Of a DNA stretch of 64,000 nt, positions 50,470 through 62,600 are shown piece by piece. The notes below the pieces were generated by a model, which was not told the origin of the DNA, searched no databases, and saw only the letters and a program-made list of their open reading frames with translations. Origin of the DNA: Holacanthus passer (Eukaryota > Chordata > Actinopteri > Pomacanthidae); the NCBI GenBank assembly GCA_025331565.1, contig JAFREQ010000030.1, forward strand, positions 1,302,001 through 1,366,000. Direction: 5' to 3'. Each line of letters opens with the position of its first letter. Positions within the stretch are counted from its first letter, which is position 1. The position numbers were made by a program, and so were the translations under genes.

Positions 50470-52184
50470 GACGCTCCATCAGAAATACAGCTTGGTTACA
50501 GCGCCACTCAGTGGTCAGAGACGCTTTAAACAGGCCGTGTGAGATGATGCAGGTTTGCCTCAGGTGTCAGTGTCTCTCCCAACCTCATGCATTGTTGGCA
50601 TGCGATGATACAGGCAGCAAATGTTCAGGTGGAAGACAAGTAAAAACACAAGTAAAAGTTCTGCATTCTAACTCTTACTCAAGTAAAAGTACAAAAGTGT
50701 TATCATCAAAATATAAAGTACCTAAAAAAGTGCTCATCATGCGGAATGGACAATTTCAGAAAAATATGTGCAATATTATATTAGTGAATTATTTTTAGTG
50801 ATGCTTTAATGCCTACATCACTTTAAAGTTGCAGCTGGTAAAGGTGGAGCTGACTTCAAGTTGTGTATACTGCTGTACAATACATACACAATATCATAGA
50901 TGATTAGTTTATATTTTGTATTATTAATTGAAATCTGAAAAGTTATATGAGTAAAGCTGTTGAATAAATGTAGTAGCGTAAAAAGTGCAATATGACCCTC
51001 TGAAATGTAATGGCGTAGAAGTACTCAAGTAAAGTATCTAAAATTTGTACTTCAGTGCAGCACTTGAGTGAATGTACGGATTATGTGGGATTATTTACTT
51101 TCCATGCTTTTGCATAATTATGTTCAGAATAATTTGATCAACTTTCCTAGCATGAAAAGCTTTTTCTTTTTCTGTTAGCTAAAAAAAATTGATAAAAGTA
51201 CTTCCTCCTCCTATAACCCATATTTTAGCTGGGTTAATATCCTTTGTGCCTCAAAGTGCATTACAGTGTGGCATTCAAATTGCAACCATTGACTTGTGTT
51301 GTTAGTCACTGAAATTTCAGCCACCAATATATTTCCACAGATATACTGTAGGCCTTTATCGATACAGACATGTGCCAAACGTCCCAATATGTGAGTCTAG
51401 CCTTGAATGCAGCATGGCCAGGGCCAATTGGCCACTGATTCATTCCATCATCATGGATAGCTGCTAATGGGGAGCAACAGTGACATTGGGATATAAAATA
51501 TAGAGGAGTGTAAATAGATGACTTATAATTTTTCACTTATTTCTAAAGGGATGTTATTACTGTACACAATAGTGAGCAATAATACTAATAAACTATTCTA
51601 TATATGCAAGTAAAGTCATTATTATCAATCCGGAGATCAGTCAGATTAAAAGAAAATATATATTTATTTGCTCTTAAAGGAACAGCAATAATAGAGGCAT
51701 AAAGTACAGTAGGTGCTATGGGAAGCCTGAGGTAAGAGAGAGGAAAAACTTAATTATTGATAATTGCAGTAATGTTCCATTTGATTCTATTAACTAGTAA
51801 TGACTTTCCAATAAATGTAGTAAAGTAAAAAGTAGGATGCAAGTGCAATATTTTCCTCTAAATTATAGTGGAATAAAAGCCTAATATAACATATAATAGA
51901 AATATTCAACTTAAGAAGGCCTACTTCAAGATTGCAGGTACACTTAGTTACGTAAATTAATAGGCTTTCCGTCACAGGTCAAAGGTCATTAGATAAATAG
52001 GTTGATATGGGAGATAGCAGAGAGGAGGAAAACAGCCACAATAGTCTAATCACATGATATCACCTTGTACAATAAAGTCATTAGAGAATAAAAACTGCTG
52101 CATCTTCTTCACTAACCACCAGGACATGGCTCAGCGACACTGTGAACTCCATTTCCCACAGTTACCCTCTTACCGTGCGTACGC
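50466..52184. other. Intergenic space between the divergent ccdc85a and sec23b genes
   Basis: No exon recognised. 50640-51075 is AT-rich and resembles a repeat remnant (repeated AAGTAAAAGT phrases). 51385-51590 is a copy of the dispersed repeat at 48960. Confidence 0.55.
51385..51590 (+). repeat. Dispersed repeat, copy 3
   Basis: Same orientation and order of blocks as 48960-49240 (CCTTGAATGCAGCATGG, TTCATTCCATCATCATGG, GGAGCAACAGTGACATTGGG, AAGGGATGTTATTACTGT). Confidence 0.7.
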
Positions 52185-52260
52185 AGAGCACGCCCTAAAA
52201 CGTCACGGAACGCGGAGCCAATAGGAGACGCCTGAACTTGGAGTAACACGTCATTGTAGT
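52185..52260 (+). promoter_or_regulatory. sec23b: sec23b promoter-proximal region with CCAAT box and UPRE/CRE-like sites
   Basis: A CCAAT box lies at 52218-52222. On the minus strand, 52246-52253 reads TGACGTGT, close to the TGACGTG(G/A) site bound by XBP1/ATF6 and related ER-stress bZIP factors. A second CGTCA half-site is at 52201-52205. COPII genes are known targets of ER-stress bZIP factors, so the motif placement is plausible, but binding is inferred from sequence only. No TATA box is evident. Confidence 0.4.
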
Positions 52261-52264
52261 AAAG

Positions 52265-52409
52265 TGTAGAAGCCGGCTGACCGGGACTGATCGGGCTCCC
52301 TCGCCGTCCTCTTTCTATCCTCCACACCCGTCGGCTTTCATCTCCAAATGTTCTAATTTGTTCCGAACGCAACCGACTATTTAGACCTGAGGCCAACCTG
52401 ATATAACAG
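52265..52409 (+). other. sec23b: sec23b non-coding exon 1 (5' UTR), 5' end approximate
   Basis: A GC-rich segment ends in a strong donor (ACAG|GTAAGC, intron starts 52410) and lies 1.6 kb upstream of the coding exon whose acceptor is at 53984. That coding exon has only four untranslated bases before its first ATG, so an upstream non-coding exon is required. The transcription start is not defined by the sequence. A pyrimidine run near 52307-52316 would suit a TOP-like start. The exon contains one upstream ATG at 52348 followed after one codon by TAA. Confidence 0.6.
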
Positions 52410-53984
52410 GTAAGCTCTCGACTTAATTTGTGCTCGAAAGTAGGCCGCCCGTTTCTTCTTCTGCTCTCCTCGAAGGGACAGGAAGTGGGTTAATGCTACA
52501 TTCCGTTAGCTAACCCGGCTAGCTATTCAACGTAGCATTAGCTTGTAGGGGTTTGAGTGACAGAGCGACGTAAAGACATTTTACAACGATGATTAACAGT
52601 AACGTTTGCTGGTTAATTCATTTAGTTTCTACAGTCACAGTCGTTGTTGTTCTGGGTTTTGTGTTTTTCATCGCCACCTCGAAAACGATCACATTTGAAT
52701 GATTTCTGATTAGAAATGCAGTCGACAGATACCAACCTCCACTGGTGGGTTGATCAGTGATGATACGTGGCCTGTTGCTCATGTCATAGACTTAAAGATA
52801 GTCATGTATAAATCGCTCAAAATAGTCTGATGATTCAACGAAATGTCAAGATTTTTCCTGTACTTTCCATAGAAAACGAAAGGGGAAACAGTTTTTCTAA
52901 CAACACATCCCCCAACATCATCACCCCCACATCCCCCTCATTAAATCTGACCAGGCAAAGGTCACATTCCGTAAGAAAAACATTGGATAAGTTATGGTGC
53001 AACTTACAACTGTTTGTTTTCCATAAATCCAAAGGTGATATCTTTAGATTGCTTCTTTTGTCCAAAATATATAATGTATAATGATATAAGACAGAAAAAG
53101 CAGCACAAGTGTGGCTGATTGTTTTGGCAGAGCTGTTTTTAGCTACTCACAAATAAATTGTTTCTTATCTAAATCTGGGTGATAATCTAATTAAAAATTA
53201 TGACTTTATCAAGCCAAAATGAAGCTGTAAAACTCTTTGTCTAATGTGATCAACATTTGGGAGTTTTTGACTGTTAGTCAGACAAAATAGGTAATTTGAA
53301 GATGAGCTCTGGGAAATTGTGATGGATATTTTGTAGCTCGAACAATTATTTCCTCGATTAATTGGGTGAACAACTCTATTTCTTCAGTGAGTTGAGAAAA
53401 TATGTGGTAGATTTCTAGTTATAAATAAAAGTAAATAATCAGTAGTTGCAGCCGTGCCTGGTATGCAGTTGTCTGACCTAAGGAATTATAGAGTGTACAC
53501 TCTGAAATCTTACACTTAGCTGACAACAAAAGATTGTAACTTTTGTTCTTGCCATCTTTTCAAATGCACCTTGTAACCCTGCTGAAATACCGTCACATTG
53601 CTCCAGGAGTGTAAAGTTCCTCTAATAGCAATGAGGAAAAGGGAGAGTGTACAGTTGCTACAACAGGTTTCCAGGTGATGCTTTGCAAACGCCGTCATTC
53701 ATGTTTCACTGACACACACAAGGTGGAGTCTAAAAATACCACTGGGATTCCTGTGCAGTGTACTCTTTCTCATCAAAACACGCTGGTCAGGTTTTCTGAT
53801 GACACACTTGTGCGTCATGCTTTTGAATATCCGTGTCTTATTTTAGAATGGGAGTGAAAGGAGCACCTGTATAAAGAGCTGTTCACTGCAGCTGGTAAAA
53901 ATCACTAATCTGTTCAGTGTCGCGTTATTCTGTTCTTGTATTGGAGCTACAACCTCACTGTGGTCTATTCTTCCTCTGCTGAAG
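52410..53984 (+). other. sec23b: sec23b intron 1 (in 5' UTR)
   Basis: A 1575-bp intron. It begins with CpG-rich promoter-proximal sequence and becomes AT-rich. No other exon was recognised. Confidence 0.6.
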
Positions 53985-53988
53985 CTCC

Positions 53989-56707
53989 ATGATGGCGACC
54001 TACCAGGAGTTCATCCAACAGAATGAGGACAGGGATGGGGTGAGATTCAGCTGGAACCTCTGGCCCTCCAGTCGTCTGGAAGCCACCAGGCTAGTGGTCC
54101 CAGTCTCCTGCCTCTTCACACCACTCAAAGAGAGGCCTGACCTGCCACCGGTCCAGTACGAGCCAGTTCTGTGCAGCCGGGCCAACTGCAAGGCAGTGCT
54201 CAACCCACTATGGTGAGTTAAATAGAAAGATAATACCCCTGCCTACACATTTGTACCTTTTTTTTTTAAAAATGTTTCTTTCAGCTGCAAAGAAACAGAA
54301 AAAAATGAAATTTTATTATATGTAGTATTCAGCCATTATTTTGTCTTCTGATAATAATTTAGCTTTCTTTATTACATGGGAATACATTGTGTTTAACTGT
54401 CTAGTAACAACTATGTTCTTGACATTTCTTCATTGTTGTATTCCTTAATTAAAAGATAATTGGAATGGAAGGGTGTGGAAGGGGATTTGATTTTGCTGTG
54501 TGTGCTGTGATTAAATATATTTTAACACCTCAGCATTTGGAAATGCTGAGGTGAGTAAGTAAGTAAGTGAGTAAGTACTAGGTGTGGTACATGAGAACTG
54601 CAAATACACCATGTGTAGCCCACGATCAGCCACAGTTACAGTCCTGCTAATTGGATGCAAACCCTAAATTGTTTTGATCCCTCTTTTACAGTCAAGTTGA
54701 CTTCAGAGCAAAAATATGGGCATGCAACTTCTGCTTCCAGAGAAACCCAGTAAGTACTGACATTTACAGCATGATTTGGTTCAACATTATTACTTGCCAT
54801 AGCTTATATTAGCTTGCAATGTGGACTAGCTACATTCCTTTTAGTCTGTTTAATATGGATCTCTCTGTATCTGTGTGTCTCTGCAGTTCCCTCCCTCTTA
54901 TGCAGGCATATCAGAAGTGAACCAACCAGCTGAACTCATGCCGCAGTTTTCCACCATTGAGTACATAGTACAGGTAAATACTACATATGTGTCTGCACTC
55001 TGACCTCAGCCCCATGCATGGAGATTGTAGGTACTCAGGATGTACTGTGTAAAGGCATATAGCCTTCGATAATATCTGATAATTGCCTCTATAGTGGAGG
55101 GTTCTTGTTTTTATTTTCAGTTCTGTGTCAATTTGTTCGCTGTCATTCTGCAACTCTGACACATCTTAACAATGTAGTACTCTTTGTACTTAGCTATTTA
55201 CTCAGCAGTGTAAATAGGTGCATCTGTGTTGCTACATTAGTGAAATAAGTTTGTCCAAAGTTGGGTCATACAATAAGCCATAATACATATTTGTAATTGG
55301 AGTTGTGCAGAAACAACCTTGACTTTGCAACCATTGAGTGCCTGACTGCTATTGTGGCAACAAGTGTAGCTTCGTAAATAATGCATATGGTTTTCAAAAG
55401 TAATATGAGCTGCTGATTAAAACACACAGTGTCTCTGCTAGTGTACAGTACTAACAACAAACCAAACATTAATTCCTCTTCTCCATTTCTTTGTGGTGAA
55501 GTATGTTTCATTTTGCTGACAAGAAAAATAAATAAAAATATAAATCAACAGTATCAGCTCCCCAGTTTATGTGATAACGTGTGTGGAAACAAAGCTTATG
55601 ATTTAATTTCTTCCTCACCTCTTTACAGCGTGGACCCCCCACTCCTCTGATCTTCCTCTACGTGGTGGACACATGTTTAGAAGAAGAGGACCTCCAGGCC
55701 CTCAAGGAGTCACTGCAGATGTCCCTCAGCCTGCTGCCTCCCAACGCTCTGGTGGGCCTCATCACATTCGGACGTATGGTTCAGGTTCATGAGCTCAGCT
55801 GCGAGGGGATTGCCAAGAGCTATGTGTTCAGGGGCACCAAGGACCTCTCATCCAAACAGATCCAGGTGGGTGAAGGCAAAAGCCTGGGGAAACTGAGAAA
55901 TACAAAGAGATGAATGTGTAAACATAGAAAAAACCTCAAGAGTATGGCATTAAGAGATATTTTAAAGGAAAAGTGTAAACGTTTGCAAACCAGATATGGT
56001 GTTCCAAGCCAAAATGAATGTGAGATTATTAACGTGAGATTACTATTGGTTAGGTATTTGTCACAGACCAATCATTCAACTAAGACAGTACAGGTACCAC
56101 TTTGTTTAGCTGGATTTAAATGACTGTCGCAACAAATGCGTGTTAAACAAAGTATCAGACATTAAAACTCTCTGTTCAACTTTATAACGTTAGTTTATCT
56201 TTTTCTGCGTGTTTCAGGAGATGCTGGGTTTAATGAAGCCAGCAGCACCAGGACAACAAGGTCGCCCACTGGCACCCCAGGATGCTGCAGCCTCTTGCAG
56301 GTATGAAGGAGCATTAACACTTAATGGTGGCTGTTTCCAGAAGTTGGAAAAATCCATCCGTTTGAGCCTACGGCAGCTTTCTTTGTTTGTCTAAGGTGTG
56401 TTTGTGTTCATGTTCAGGTTCCTTCAGCCTGTCCACCGAGTCGATATGAATCTGACTGACTTACTCGGCGAGCTCCAGAGAGACCCGTGGCCCGTCCCTC
56501 AGGGCAAACGGCCCCTCCGCTCCACTGGTGTTGCACTATCTGTTGCTGTCGGCCTGCTGGAGGTACAATGCACGCACACACACGAGCACAGATATTATAT
56601 GTTACATGGATACAAATAATGCCAGACTGAGAATATGCTGTGCCTTGCATGTGTGGTGTAACACAAGTTAAATCCAAACCATAGCTGGGTACAAAATATT
56701 ATTGTCG

Positions 56708-56768
<61 letters not shown>

Positions 56769-59700
56769 TCACAGTATCCTGAACTTTAGACGATTGTGCC
56801 ACATGTTCAGAAACGCACACACTGCCTGATAACTATCTTCTGCGCCAACAGCACATATACTGTGTCAGTTCAAAGGGTGGTTCCTTGTTTGCCTTCTGTC
56901 TTTTCTCTCCATCATCATTATCCCCTCTTCTCCTACTGCTAATCTGCGTGCTTATGTAAGTGACGCAACAGATCATTCCCCCGCTGTACTCTCCTTCAGC
57001 AGATAGGAGATGAGGCCTGATTTAGAACACATTCGACTCTTTTAGTGACTCCAGATTGACTGATTTGTCAAGAGCTGCAAAAGGTGTTTAACATCCACTG
57101 TTGGCAAGCTTGTTTATTTAATTGTTCCCTGTGAATGAGTACACTTTGTCCTTTATAAATGAATCACCATTTACGTAGAACCTGTTATCAAATGGCCACA
57201 GGATATTGAAAGCTCTTTCCAGTGGCTTTGCCACCATGTGGCCTGCTTCCAAATGTCTCAGTGTCTCTGGCTTTCCCAGACTCCTGGACCATGGACTTTG
57301 TTGTGAGCGTTGGCTGTGAAGTCTGCCCTTTGCTGACAATAAATTTTTTAAAGCTCTCATTCGGACTTGTACTCTTTATACGTACATTCAATTAACCTGG
57401 ATTTCTGCTTTTGCCATATAATGTGAAAACCACATAATTAGAATGCAAAATTGGTTTAAATTACAGAATTAGGAACTGCGTTTCCGTTTTTTAATTATGT
57501 TTTATTGGCTGATGTGAAACCTGCCTTCCCATACTCAGGGCTATCAAATCATGTTAATATTTTGTTTGGGATTACTGTCGCTGTATTTGTACAGGTGTTG
57601 TGCAAAGGCTGTCTTAACACTCCTCTTTAAATGGCAAATTTGAGAACTGGGTCACTGGTCCATTAGAGCTCATTATCCACTTTCACAGCCTAAAAACAAG
57701 GACTCTGCACACGTTGACACACATTTCAATTTATGAGTAATACTGAACTACAGGAGTGTCAATATGGATATAAATAAGTGCATACATTATATTTTTATAT
57801 ATAACTACTATGTGATATATTCACAGAAATGTGTGGTATTAAATTGTTACTTGAGCAGAGGTACTATAGAGTGATACTTACACTTTACTGAAACCCAGTT
57901 CCTCCTCTCTTTCTCCTCAGGGTACATTCCCCAACACAGGGGCTCGTGTGATGCTGTTCATCGGAGGACCTCCCACCCAGGGCCCAGGCATGGTGGTGGG
58001 AGACGAGCTGAAAACGCCCATCCGCTCCTGGCACGACATCCAGAAAGACAACGCCCGCCATTTGAAGAAAGCCACCAAGGTGAGCAAACTCATGAACCCT
58101 CAAATGTTGGCATTTGTGAGAGCACTTGTGTTTGAGTGAAACTGTCCACAATGTGCTGACATAAAATTGTTGTTTCGCATCTTTTGTGTCACGCAGTATT
58201 ATGAAGCCATGGCTAACCGCTCAGCAGTAAATGGCCACAGTATTGATATCTACGCCTGTGCCCTTGACCAGACCGGACTGCTGGAGATGAAGTGCTTATC
58301 TAATCTTACCGGGTACGTCAGCACTTACTGTTTAATTAGTCGATGGTGTGAGATTCTATTTGTCTAACTATTTGGGATGTGTGATTCTTTGCACATAAAT
58401 GACCTTTTTAGCAATATTTTCTCTTGTAAACAATATGTTTTACTATGTTAACAGGGGGCACATTGTGATGGGAGACTCCTTCAATACCTCCCTGTTCAAG
58501 CAGACCTTCCAGAGAGTCTTCAGCAAAGACTACAATGCAGACTTCCGCATGGCCTTCGGAGGTGTCCTGGAAGTCAAGGTAAAGAGTCATTATGAACATC
58601 ATTGTTTGCTTGAATAAGAAATGCCGATCAGGTATCCACTACTTAAAATTCCATGATTATTCGTTTCCATGCACAGAAGAGATTTATACTTGCAAAATCT
58701 GTCCTTAGCCGTTGTGCAAGTGGAATTAATGTTGCGTGTCTTTGTGTCTGTGTAGACATCAAGGGAACTGAAGGTTTGCGGTGCCATTGGACCATGTGTT
58801 TCTCTCAACTCCAAGGGCCCCTGTGTGTCAGAGAATGTGAGTCCTTGCCCCACATTCAGATTCCTTCCTTCTCACAATTGACTTTTCCATCTGAGAGCCA
58901 TTATTTCCTGCCCTTCATCACAATGTGTTCTCTGTTTTGTGTAGGAGATGGGTGTCGGTGGCACAAGCCAGTGGAAAGTGTGCAGTCTCAACCCCTCCAC
59001 CACATTGGGCATGTACTTTGAAGTGGTGAATCAGGTAAAAAAAAACACTTATTTGAACCTTAGCTTGTGAGCTTTGATGGGATTATTGTATGATCAAAGT
59101 ATAGTCACTTATCACGTCAAACAAGTGGAGAATTGTGGTGAAGGCTTTCTTTAGTAAAACTGTAAACAATGGCTTTTTGTGTGTGTGTATGGGGGGTTTC
59201 TCCTATTTTAGTAGAAAGCCATTTGTTCAGATTGAACAATTGTGGTCTTATTGTCCTGTGTGTTTGTGTGTGTAGCACAATGCACCAGTCCCCCAGGGTG
59301 GCCGAGGGGTGATCCAGTTTGTAACTCAGTACCAGCACTCCAACACACAGAGGAGGATACGGGTCTCTACCATCGCCAGGAAGTAAGACTCTGGATTTCT
59401 AGTCCGTGTGGGCAAGATTGCACCTCAAACTGTTGTTATTCCATGTCACCTGGAAGTTTAGTGTTATTATTAACACGCTAGGTTATTTTGGAGGAAAGAT
59501 TGCCTAGAGTGAACATTCACTTCTAATAGGTTAATGATAATAATGAGCCTGGCATTTTGTTGAGAAGGTGACAGCTAGAATCAATATTGACCTCACCAGA
59601 ATGGATGTTTACATTCCTGCAGTGTGTGACGAGGCCTTAAGAGACCTGTGTGCGTCATTCAAACCACACCTGTGCTCACCTGCACCTCTCCCGCTTTCTT

Positions 59701-62068
59701 TCCTCTCTTTTTCTACCCTTCTGTCCCTGTCAAAGCTGGGCAGATGCACAGTCCCAAATTCAGCACATCGAGTCGTCGTTCGACCAGGAAGCGGCTGCCG
59801 TGCTCATGGCCCGTCTGGGAGTCTTCAGAGCCGAGTCAGAGGAGGGACCAGATGTCCTGCGCTGGCTGGACAGGCAGCTCATCCGCCTGGTGAGTGACAC
59901 ACCCACACCTTGCCTGCACTTTGTGATGAGAAGAACAATGCATAGTTGGCATTGTTAGGATTGTGTAATATGAAAAGCAGTAAAACGTCACTCCATGATT
60001 GCTGACAGTTTGTGTTACGCTGTGCTGTATGATGTGCCAGGTTATGCAAGATTTATTCCATGATGTGTTCTGTCTTTAAATAGTGTTTTGTCTCTGGTTT
60101 CAGTGTCAGAAGTTCGGCCAGTTCAATAAGGATGATCCTACATCCTTCAAACTGTCAGAGTCTCTGTCCCTCTACCCACAGGTAAACCTGCCACCTAGTG
60201 GAAACACATGAATATGAATCTATAAAGAAATGACCAAAATTTTCCGATCTTTATTAATCTGATTAAAATGTGACTTAATCAGTTCTAATTATAACACTGT
60301 CCCCAATTTTAATTGATTTTTATTATAACTGTATGCCTTTCAAAACCAATGGCAGATTTTTGATAACCTGTCACTCATTATTCATTTCAATAACCGTTTA
60401 TTCCTCTCTCTTCCACCTGTAGTTTATGTTCCACCTGCGGCGATCACCCTTCCTGCAGGTGTTCAACAACAGCCCAGATGAGTCGTCCTATTACAGGCAC
60501 CACTTCGTCAGGCAGGACCTGACCCAGTCCCTGATCATGATTCAGCCCATCCTCTACTCATACTCCTTCTATGGACCACCAGAGGTCAGCCTCACACCCT
60601 CCACACCATTATTATCAGTGTCAGAGGATCACCAGGCCTTTCCTAGAAGCATCAGAGTGTTTGATGTTTTGTCAGTGCTGATGTTTCAAACTATGTCCTG
60701 GATGTTCTTCACAGCCCGTTCTCCTGGACAGCAGCAGTATCCTGCCAGATCGAATCCTGCTGATGGACACTTTCTTCCAGCTGGTTATCTACCATGGAGA
60801 GGTGAGACACCCGCTAGAAATACATCTATTCATTGAGATCCAAAACAGGACAGCATTCAGTTAACCCCCATTAAAGAACTTGAGTTCCAAAACTTTCTTT
60901 TTAGAGGATAACAGCATGTGGTGGTGATACAGCAGGCCCTCCTTAATGCTGTTATTTTCCTCTTCATTTCCAGACTATAGCCCAGTGGCGAAAGGCAGGT
61001 TACCAGGAAATGGCAGAGTATGAGAACTTCAAACAGCTGCTGCAGGCTCCACTGGATGACGCCCAGGAGATCCTGCAGACGCGCTTCCCCATGCCACGCT
61101 ACATCGACACAGAGCACGGAGGCTCACAGGCTCGCTTCCTGCTCTCCAAGGTCAACCCATCACAGACCCACAACAACCTCTACGCATGGGGACAGGTACA
61201 GTATTCTAAACTACGGCTTTTTATACTTAGGAATAGATTGACGATAGAGGTCAAATTCTTCACCCAAAGTGCACTAATGGTATCAACATGGAGGAAAACG
61301 ACATTCTTTCAGGTTGTTGTTAAGTTTATTAAATGTAAATGGTGCTTGATTTCCAGATTTTTAGCACAGTTCCTGTATAATCAAGGCTGCTTTTAAAAAG
61401 GTAAAGGTTTGATGTTATGGGCAGTACTAATTTCACTTGTGCAAATTATGCAGCTTCAGTGAGCTGAGGTTATGCACAGACTCATACAGAGCGTTTATAA
61501 CCACATATAACAAGTAGAAAGCAATTTCTGAAAGTTTCAGAAATTTCTCTTTTCCTTCCTACATCCAAGTCAAGACTTTAAAACTCCAGGATTGTGTGTA
61601 TCATGGGTGGAAAAACAATCTGTGCTGACAACTCCAGAAGATTTAAAGTCAAACTGTCAGCAAACACAGGTCCAGGATTAGCTAACCTCTGATACTAAGT
61701 GTGGAAGATTGGAGGCTGAAAATAGCATTAATCTCTTATTTCCCAAGTCAAAGGAGAGTTGACCTATAACCTGCAGAATACAAAAACTGTCAATGCATCT
61801 ATGACAGTCTGAAAATGAGATTATCAAGCGATCAGGGTATTGCATAAGCTAATCTTGTGCGATAAGCATGTTTGCTTCATTGACGTGATCATGGGATAAG
61901 AGTTATGTCATGTAAAGATCTGTCCATAAATCATTCAACCTCTGTTTTTGTCCTCCCTTGCTTCTGGTGCATCTACAGGAGACAGGAGCCCCGATCCTCA
62001 CTGATGACGTCAGCCTGCAGGTCTTCATGGACCACTTGAAGAAACTGGCTGTTTCCAGCTCTGCGTAG
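53989..62068 (+). CDS. sec23b: Sec23B, COPII inner-coat subunit and Sar1 GAP (complete, 18 coding exons)
   Basis: Encodes the COPII coat protein that pairs with Sec24, binds Sar1-GTP on ER exit sites and stimulates its GTP hydrolysis. Coding exons: 53989-54212, 54692-54749, 54887-54973, 55629-55865, 56218-56300, 56418-56562, 57921-58079, 58197-58312, 58455-58578, 58756-58836, 58945-59034, 59276-59382, 59736-59889, 60104-60181, 60423-60584, 60715-60801, 60974-61195, 61979-62068. All junctions are AG/GT and the frame stays open for 2304 nt including stop. There are two in-frame ATGs. The second (53992) has A at -3 and G at +4 and gives MATY, as in mammalian SEC23B, so it is the likelier start (766 aa; human is about 767). 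Numbered from it, the zinc-finger cysteines are C61, C66, C85 and C88. The vWA-like trunk, helical and gelsolin-like domains follow. R717 in SQARFLLSK is the likely arginine finger (yeast Arg722, from memory). VQYEPVL, STIEYIVQRG and HIESSFDQEAAAVLMARLGVFRAE favour SEC23B over SEC23A. No frameshift or missing key residue was seen. LSNLTGG replaces the usual CxNLTGG. Confidence 0.97.
54526..54553. repeat. Perfect 13-bp palindrome in sec23b intron 2
   Basis: CACCTCAGCATTT and its exact reverse complement are separated by GG. A short (GTAA)n run follows. Confidence 0.8.
56563..57920 (+). other. sec23b: sec23b intron 7 with long (CA)n microsatellite
   Basis: The longest intron between early coding exons (1358 bp). 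It holds a (CA)n array of about 27 units at 56710-56764 and otherwise AT-rich sequence with no exon. Confidence 0.85.
56710..56764. repeat. Long (CA)n microsatellite
   Basis: About 27 uninterrupted CA units inside sec23b intron 7. Confidence 0.95.
61196..61978 (+). other. sec23b: sec23b last intron
   Basis: A 783-bp AT-rich intron. Nothing coding or repetitive was recognised. Confidence 0.8.
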
Positions 62069-62600
62069 ACGTCTCTGTTCCGCCACAAAGAGAGAAGGAG
62101 CGATCCGACATTCCCATTCTAATATAGGGATCCATCAACATTTCCCATGTTTTTGTAAAGGAGCCAAATCCAGAGAGTCTACTGTATGTGCGTGCTTAAT
62201 TTTACTGTGTCCTTAAGGGAGTCATATGTGACATTTCCATGCTGCAAGAGGAACAGAAGAAGTCGGCACATTCCAAATAAGAAAACAAGTGACATTTATA
62301 CTCATTTTCATAAACTTGTTATTTATGAGAAACGGCTCCAGTACTTCAGAACCAGACTGTCCTTACTGTATGTTAGCAATATCAAATTCTCTATTTCTCT
62401 TATGTCTTTGATATTCTCTCTTACACACAGAATGATTAGACAAATAATTTTATTTTACATTTTGTTTGTCCTAAAATGTGTATGTACTGCATCCCACTAC
62501 GTGCTGCTTAATAGAACGCTTATATATGTGTTTGCTTTGTCTATAGCTAAAGATGACATGCCTAGAATTTTCTCATAAATAAATTATAATGGTACCTCTA
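62069..62600 (+). other. sec23b: sec23b 3' UTR with poly(A) signal
   Basis: The AT-rich sequence after the stop codon ends in a canonical AATAAA at 62578-62583, about 510 bases downstream of the stop. Cleavage would be expected some 10-30 bases later. Longer alternative 3' ends cannot be excluded. Confidence 0.65.

Noticed and set aside
53989..62068. Assignment as sec23a
   Set aside because: Diagnostic stretches (VQYEPVL, ISEVNQPAELMPQFSTIEY, LGVFRAESEEGPD, NLYAWGQETG) match SEC23B rather than SEC23A.
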